NCBI GenBank assembly: GCA_958450365.1
Contig: CAUEEP010000742.1
Location: 3,955,001 to 4,019,000, forward strand
From: Mesorhabditis belari
Lineage: Eukaryota; Nematoda; Chromadorea; Rhabditida; Rhabditidae
Length of the DNA stretch: 64,000 bases
Reading direction: 5' to 3'
In this document: positions 32,604 through 41,529 of the stretch, piece after piece
Layout of the letters: each line of letters starts with the position of its first letter
Position numbering within the stretch: position 1 is the first letter of the stretch
Notes under the pieces: generated by a model
Seen by the model: the letters and a program-made list of their open reading frames with translations, nothing else
Database searches by the model: none
Told to the model about the DNA's origin: nothing
Translations under genes and position numbers: made by a program

Positions 32604-35600
32604 GGCGCTTTATATTCCTATTTTTCTTTTGTTTCACGGTTCCCGATCTCATCCAAGCAACTTCATGTTCGGCTACAGGAGAATGGTGAATATTTTTAAA
32701 GTTTAAAGCAAAGAAACAAAATGAAAAGCTAATAAAAGAGTTAATCTATCTTATTATTAGGTTTAAATTTAAAGCCTTAAAGCCTTATTTTAAAGCCAAA
32801 AATTTCAGGGGACCGTGGGGCGATTGGTCGACATGTCCACCCGGTATTGCATATGATGATATTATGAACTTCAAGCAACGAATGCGGACATGTATGCCGC
32901 TGCCAACTGGTTGCACCGCTGATTCAACATACAATTGCCCGTTTGTTGAAGGATTGTCGACGGAATTCTTTTGGTTTTAGAGGAACTTATTCGGAGGTGG
33001 ATTATTGTGTAACGACGCCAAAGCCGGAAACGACTACACCAACAACGGCGACGACAACTACTACGACGACAACGACAACAACGACAACAACAACGACGAC
33101 AACGACGACAACCACGACAACGACGACAACCACAACAAAGCCTACAACGACAACCACAACAACCACAACTACTACTTCCACTACTACCAAGCCAACAACA
33201 ACAACGACAACAACAACGACAACAACGACGACAACAACGACAACAACTACCGTAAGTTCTCCAGCAACCACTTTGAACCTTAAGCCCTTTAGAAGCCAAC
33301 AACGACAACAACTACAACGACAACGACTTCCACGACAACAAGTACGACCACTAGACTACCACTACAACCACAACCACCACAACCACCACAGCCACCACGA
33401 GTACCACTACGACAACAACCACAACAACTACGACCACGAGTACGACGACAACTACAACAAGTACTACGACCACCACAGAACGGACCACAACGACTAGTAC
33501 TACGACAACCACTACAACCACAAGTACCACCACTACTACTCGCACTACTACAACCACCACCATTACTACGACAACCACTCGCACGACAACGACCACACCC
33601 GTCACTACAACTGCTGCAACTACAAGCACAACAATGCCAACAAGTACAGACGGTAACTTGAGTGGTTTTTGTAATAATAAAATTCCATACTACAAATCAC
33701 TCACCACAATAACTTTTGAACTTTAGCTAGTACAGCTATGACCACCACAGAAATTATTACAACGCTTGCAACAACAGTGGAAAGCACCAGCCAATCAGTC
33801 ACTACTACACCGGCAAGCACTGGTGCGGTTTTGTCATTGAATGATGTTGACAAAAAAATTTGATGTCAATCTCACCATTCTACAATTAAAAATTTGCTAG
33901 AATTGCACAAAATTGCAACGTTTACTGTAAATTGCACTGTCACTTTTCATAATGATCTAGTTCTTATTCAAGTCTCGTTCTCGTTTAGTTGCAGAAACAA
34001 CAGCTGCTGCAGCTCTGACGACCACTCCAGGTATGCCAAAGCAATAGTTTTTAAAAGTTAAAGCTTAGCGAAGATCTTTAGACACCCAGAAACAAAAACA
34101 AGCTCATTTCAGCTGTAGAGAGTACCACTGCTGAGGAAACTTGTGGAATTTGTGACGCAATTCCACTCATTCTCCTTAGCAAGTACAACAAAACGTATCA
34201 AGATGCGGCAGCAGTTCTAAATGAATTCACTGGTGATAATGGTTGCAGACAGGCTTCATACGATTGTCGACCCAGCAAGGCAGGGCAAAAGACCATTATC
34301 TATTTAGACAAAATAGTCTAACAAAAAGTATTGGGTTGGTGAATTGAAAACTGCCGGACTTTGAACTAAAATTTATTCAACATAAAACCATCAATTCATT
34401 CCAAATAATTTCCATTATTATTGACGACTTCTGCCCATTTTACAGGCAATTTGCGGATTCCTCTTTCGTAGTAGGATTTTGGTTTGTGTGTGAGACAAGT
34501 GTGAGACTCAAAAATGGAGGACTGGAGATGTCCCTGGAGGACGTTTGAGCACTTTCTTCAAAAGAAACCCTTTTTGGTGTCAATGGAAAAGTTGTAGAGA
34601 ATCAAAAATTAGGCTTATAGCCAAATTTCCAAAAAGATACACTTAGTAGTTTCGCTTAAAATGCAAGTTTTGTGAAAATTCGTAAATTTGGCATTACTTG
34701 AAAACCAGTTTTCGAATCGTTCTGAAAATTCGGATATAAGCTTGATTTTTGATTCTCTACAACTTTTCCATTGACACCAAAATGGGTTTCTTTTGGAAGA
34801 AAGTCCTCAAACTCTCACATATGACAATAGTCCGCAGTTTTCAATTCACCAACCCAGCGGATTGAGATTAGCCTTGATTTGAGGAGAAGTCAATGTCCAA
34901 TTTGAGGATTCGGAGCCGGCCAGATTAGTTCTGGCAAAGGGAGAGGGGAAGGGGTTATGTGCAAAACCCCTGCGCCAGGCGGCGAGCGATTACCCGGCCG
35001 CACAAAGAACACACAGAACACACAAATCTTAAGCGAAACTATTAAGTGTATCTTTTTGGAAATTTGGATATAAGCTTGATTTTTGATTCTCTACAACTTT
35101 TCCATTGACACCAAAAAGGGTTTCTTTTGAAGAAAGTCCTCAAACTCTTACATATGACAATAGTTGGCAGTTTTCAATTCACCAACCCAATATTTAGACA
35201 AAATAGCCCAACAATAAGTACTTTGGGCTTAAGCTTGGCCAAAACTTGCTATGGAAAAGTCTTCCCAAACGAAAACTTAATTCAAAATTCAAATTTGAAT
35301 TCAACTTCGACTCAAAAACAGCTTTCTTTTTAGCCAACGGACACTCGTTTGGTCAGTGTGATCTCTTATAATAATCAACAAATCTCTACCGGATCCCCCG
35401 TTCCATCCGAATCCAATCTCTTCGAGTGTCGATCTCCAGGCAAAATTTACATTATGGCTTTTAATGCTCAAAGTTTCTAGGTGGTTGGGTGAATGAAGCC
35501 ACAGGTCTATCGGTGACCAACTTGTCGTGTGTCTATCAAATTGGTATTTTCTCAGGTCAACAATCAAACATTTCCAATCTTTAGCGCCAAACAAGTGCAA

Positions 35601-38600
35601 CAATTGCTCGAAGCTGATCGTTGAGAAGCCGGGTTTGGCTGAAGGAGTGACCACACTCAATCACATTACCTCAACTTGCTCATCCGTGGCTGTGACGTGT
35701 CAACCGATTGATGTATTCCACACTTTTACTATCACTTTAAAATGGAACCACATTAATTTGAAGTTTGCAAGTTTGCAATTTCTAGTCAAATGAACATTTT
35801 GGCTCAATTGCTTTTGAAATTCTGATCTTCTTATCCAATGTAAAGTTCTGAGAACCAAAGGAAATTCTAGGGAGCCACCAGTGCCAACTTGTTCATCAAC
35901 GGGCAAACGGTAGGCCTAATTGGCGCTGAAGTGGCCCGGACATTCACCTGTGATAGTGACAGTGATTGGTACGATTCAGCCACTGGGATCACCATTCGGA
36001 ATATCAGCTGTGTACTCTGGGATTCTCAAGGTAAAATTGGCCCTTGGGATAGAGGTAAATGATTGAATCCATTCTAGAATCATCCCCGGCAACCCTACCG
36101 ACAACAAGGATGGCAACCGAGGCACCAACAACAATGATGACAACTGAGGCACCAACAACAATGATGGCAACTGAGGCACCGACAACAATGATGGCAACTG
36201 AGGTACCAACAACAATGATGACAACTGAGGCACCAACAACAATGATGGCAACTGAGGCACCAACAACAAATGCGGAAACTACGAAAACAGCAAGTAAAGA
36301 ATTAAGAGTTTAACTTCTAACTTAAGTTCTGTGCTTTTAAGTGATTAATGTGTTCTAGGTGAGACCACAACCGCAGAAGAAACAACTGTAGGATCCACAA
36401 CTGCAGAAGAAACAACTGTAGGATCCACAACTGCAGAAGAAACAACCATAGGATCCACAACTGCAGAAGAAACAACTATAGGATCCACAACTGCAGAAGA
36501 AACAACTGTAGGATCCACAACTGCAGATGAAACAACTATAGGATCCACCACTGCAGATGAAACAACTATAGGATCCACAACTGCAGATGAAACAACTGTA
36601 GGATCCACAACTGCAGAAGAAATAACTATAGGATCCACAACTGATGCTGAAACAACTACAGGATCCACAACTGCAGAAGAAACAACTACAGGATCCACAA
36701 CTGCAGAAGAAACAACTATAGGATCCACCACTGCAGATGAAACAACTGTAGGATCCACAACTGCAGAAATGAAAACCACATCTGGGGCTGAATCAACAAC
36801 CCCTGGGGAAACAACTCTGGGAACTACGACCATTGGAGCGACTACCACTGATCAGTCAACTACGGTTGGAACTACTGCATTGTCGACTGAAGCTAAAACT
36901 ACAACGCCTGCTCCAAGTACAACCGGCTCAAGCTCAGCAGAGACCACAACAGAAACTGAAACAACAACAGATGGCAGCACAACGGGTGGAGACACAACAA
37001 CTACTGAAGCCGCATCAACGGAGGGAACAAGTGAAGGATCAACTTCTGGAACAACAACTTCGGGAACAACAACTTCTGGAACAACAACTGACGGATCAAC
37101 AAGTGAAGGATCAACAAGTGAAGGATCAACTTCTGGAACAACAACTGATGGAGCTGGGTCAAGCTCAACTGCAACCACAACAATGGCTTCAACCAGTGTT
37201 GAGTCCACAAGTGGATCAACGAGCGAGGCTAGTACTGAAACAACAACTGGCAGTTCAACACCAGGTTCAACCACTGAAGGAACAACTGCCGGTGGTGCTG
37301 AACCATCAACTACAACTGAAACAGCTACAACAACTGACGATACAACAACTACAAGCGGAGCTGACTCAACAACTGAAACAGCTACAACGACGAAAGCAGT
37401 TTCAACCACAACTGCCGATGCTGCTGAACCGACAACAACGACTGCTGCAGCAACAGAAGCCACAACTACAACGAGCGGTGCCACTGGTGAATTTTAAAAA
37501 CTCAGCGCTTACCCAGTTCATTTCAGAATGTGCTTCTTGTCCAAACATGCTTGCTGTAGCGTTGTCATCATCGACTTCTACAATCAGCCCAAGCTTCAAC
37601 AAATCCGGTTGGTACGATGGAATGCTTGTCCTCGATCATTACCAAGACGCCCCTGGAGCTTGCAGGAAACTTGATATCAAGTGCACGACGCAGGTAATTC
37701 GATTTTCAATCAAAATGCAAAGATCAAGTTTTAGAGCGGGAACAACGCGAGTTTACTACTTGATTGTGCGGATTGTATGCAGTCGGGAACTAGTGAGACA
37801 AGCCTCTCGATGACCTGCTCCTCAGATGGACAATGGTGGATGAATGGAGAGATTGTTACCGAAGCAATGTGCATCGGAACAAGTAAACGATGAAATGCAG
37901 GCAGAATTCAAGCGGTTTTTTTTAGCCCAATTGACACCAACCGTGCCCACGCTGACGCCCACAACTCCAACCACAACAACCACCACGACAAGCACTACAA
38001 CGACTTTGTCACCGGCTACACGTGCGTAATCATTTCTAACCGAGTACATAAATCTTTCAGCGACTTGTGCCCGTTGCTCGCATCTTCCCGTTTTGTCCAT
38101 TGGTTCGAGTGATTTTATTGATGGAATGACAACTCTCCTAAATGGTTTCTCCGACAATTGCTCAACGATAACTATTATCTGTCAAGCACCCGATGTAAGC
38201 TATTGTAGAACTTGTTTTCTAATCCTAATTCAGCCCACCACTCAAGTTGCAATCGCTGCCAACAATGGTGTGAATGTACTGGCGCTAGACACTGGCACTG
38301 GCAGTATCAACGCCTCGTGCAATGCCAATCAACAATGGTCCTATAGTCAGCCTCCGCTTGTCCTTTCTTCCATTTCCTGTTACTATCAAGAAGAACAAGA
38401 TCTTGGTAAGGAAATCTGCTGTTTCTTCTGCTGTTAGGAATCTAAAAGATTCCTAAAACCTACCGTAAACCCATTTCAGGGCAATGTCAACAGTGCTCCA
38501 ACATTCTGGCCAAACCGATTTCCGAAGCTAGTTCAATGGGTTTTTCATCGATGAATATGAGTGGATGGTACGATGGAATGCTCGTCATTGACAACTATTT

Positions 38601-41442
38601 CGATAGTCCAACTTCTTGCGAAAATGTTGACATCAGTTGCTCGGGACAGGTTGGCGAACTTTTAGAACTTGAAAGAGATCGGATAGCTCATTCTTCTGCG
38701 TCTAAAAGTGCTAAAGCTGATGAACCCAATAAATCAATAGATATAAGAGAAAGTCCTTTTACTCCTGTCCATTGTCATCAAATCCATTCAAATCTTGAAA
38801 GCTTCAGTCCGGTGATGATGCCACTTTGATGCTCGATTGCGATGGGTGCTTTGAGACGGCGATCTCTCGCTTCTCGATCACGCTAAGCTGCAATTCGAAT
38901 GGGCAATGGTTGTTCAATGGGATGCCGGTTACAAGAGCGATGTGCGGTGGACATGGTTTGTTTAAAAAATTAGCCGATAAATATGATAAACATTTGAGCT
39001 TCCGGTTAGGTCAGAGCTGGCTTTCGTTCTGGCCAGTCATCGAGAAGTGGCTTTGAAACTTTCGATTAAGCCAATTCGATTGTGGTACATTTGATACGGG
39101 CCCCGTCCCTTTTGCCATTGGCAATCCAACTTTGAGCTCAAATTTCTTGGTGTTGGGTTGTTCAGTTTAAATAGTTTTTGTACCAATCGACAGAGAAAAA
39201 CTTGGCGGATCTTATGATATTAAAACGATTGAAATTGGATAGCTTAACACCAAGAAATTTCAGCTCAAAGTTAGATAGCAAAAGGGGCGTGGCTTATCAA
39301 ATGCCCGACTGACTCCTGGCCACATTCTTTATTTTTGACCTCTTTTAGCGCTGACCTCATCAACTTCGCCAACATCAGCAACTCTTCCCACCACAACAAC
39401 AACAACAACTCCATCACCAGCAGCTCGTAAGTGCCAAGGAAACAGAATACACTACAATAAGTAAAATTCTGGTATTTGTAAAGATTCTATAGAACAGTTA
39501 CCTCATTTAGCCACTTGCGCTCGTTGCTCCCGTCTACCCGTTGATCCAATTGGCACAAGTGGTTTCATTGACGGCTTCACAACATTAATCAACGGTTTCT
39601 CTGACAATTGCTCAACTCTAACAGTGATTTGTCAAGGAATTGATGTAAAAAAAATAGATTCTAATCAATCTACAGCCAAAAAAAATTCTAGTCGACAAGT
39701 GCTTTGGAGATAGCTTTTGATGGAGTCGTTTTCACGCAAGGAGTCGGAAATTTGAGCATACAAGCAACTTGCAACGCGGAGAGTCAATGGGTTGTGAATG
39801 GGACGACAAAAGTGATCGCGTCGATCTCGTGTGCTTACGAGGGATCGGATTTGGGTTTGTTTTTATGATAGGATCCTATTTTTCGATTTTTACTTTTGTT
39901 TAATGCAAAAAGAAGTAGATCTTTGTGAGGCAGAACATCAAGAATAACAACAATTAAGTTTTAGGACAATGTCAAGAATGTTCAAACCTGCTGGCCGAGC
40001 CACTTTCCGATATTTCTGATGGTTTTGATACGAGTGTAAATACGACTGGATGGTACGATGGAATGCTCGTTTTGGATCATTTCATGCAGAGTCCAACTTC
40101 TTGTAAACAAGTGCAAATCACGTGCTCGAGTCAGGTGGATTTTAGATTTTAGAAACGGAAAAGCAATCCCAAAAGGGAAACCTTTTATACCGGCACGTTT
40201 TGCCAGATGGAGAGCGCTTACCCGGCCACACAAAGAACATCTAGCCAGCATTTTGCTCGTGATTCTTCTTTTGCTTTGTAGATTGGAAGATATTTAGCTT
40301 TAATTAGCTTTAATTAGCTGTAAGTAAGTTGTAAGCGAAGAAGATTAGCTGTAAATTTGTACCGGGCGCTTTTCGGGCTCGACAAATCCATTGGAGCTAT
40401 TCATTTTATTCAATCAAACAGCCAACTATCAAATCTAGGCAAACGACGCAGCTACTCTGATGCTCGACTGTGACGGTTGCCTGCAAGAGGCTGTCTCTCA
40501 GCTCTCAACAACGCTCACTTGCAGCGCGAATGGCGAATGGTTCTTTAATGGGATTTCAGTTGAAAAAGCGATTTGTGCAGGGCATCGTGAGTGCTTTTCA
40601 TCACTCTTTCAATGAATCTTTTAGCGATTTCCGACACACTGACAACCGTCACTCAAATCACTCCAATAACCACAACGACCACGACAACGACCCCACCAAC
40701 TGGACGTGGGTTTTACAAATTCTAGAGTGAATATACTTCTAAGCATGCTGGTTTTGTAATATACATTTATTCACACGAATAATTTGAGACAAACAATACC
40801 CCTAAATCCTAAATTTAGGGAAAAAAGAGTTAATAAGCGAGTCGGCGGTATTGACCTCCCGGCTAGGATACGAGGCTCTTATCCAGTCGGCTATGATGGC
40901 TAACTTCGAACAGATTAAAATTTAGCAAGTTGTGCTCGATGCTCAAGAATCTCCGTCCTTCCCACAGCCGATCTCCAATTCACCGATGGGCAAACGACTC
41001 TTGTGAACGGATTTGCAAACAATTGCTCGACGCTTGCGATCACTTGCCAAGGAATTGTGGTGAGATTTTGTAGTTAGAGTCAATCTTATTGGTTAGAGTC
41101 AATCTAGAAATCCTATTGGATTGCGTTGAGTCCAACCAGGTTAACACTAACTAGAAGTTAACAAAGCTTTTCTACATTTCAGCCAACAAACCTCGTCTCG
41201 ATTCTCTTCCAAAACACAACCCTGCAAACGGGAGTCGGAAATGTAAACCTTTCCGTCGATTGCAATCCACTGAGTCAATGGGTGGTAACGAGTGGGCAAC
41301 TGACAACGATTGTTGACAGCATTTCTTGTGTTTATGTCGCATGTAAGTGATAAGTAGCTGATCCATTGCTAACTATGTATTAACAGCTCGAACGACAACG
41401 GCTCTAACGACTACAACCTCTACAACGACAACGACAACCTCT

Positions 41443-41529
<87 letters not shown>

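Noticed and set aside
32871..33629. Poly-Val, Cys-rich and Asn/Asp-rich frames overlapping the Thr-rich exons
   Set aside because: Shadows of the Thr-coding ACN repeats; only the Thr frame keeps exon phase and joins to TSP1 and C6 domains.
36345..37813. Frames of 167, 210 and 326 codons over the mucin exon
   Set aside because: The minus-strand and Gln/Leu-rich plus-strand frames are shadows of the in-frame mucin exon 36359-37486.
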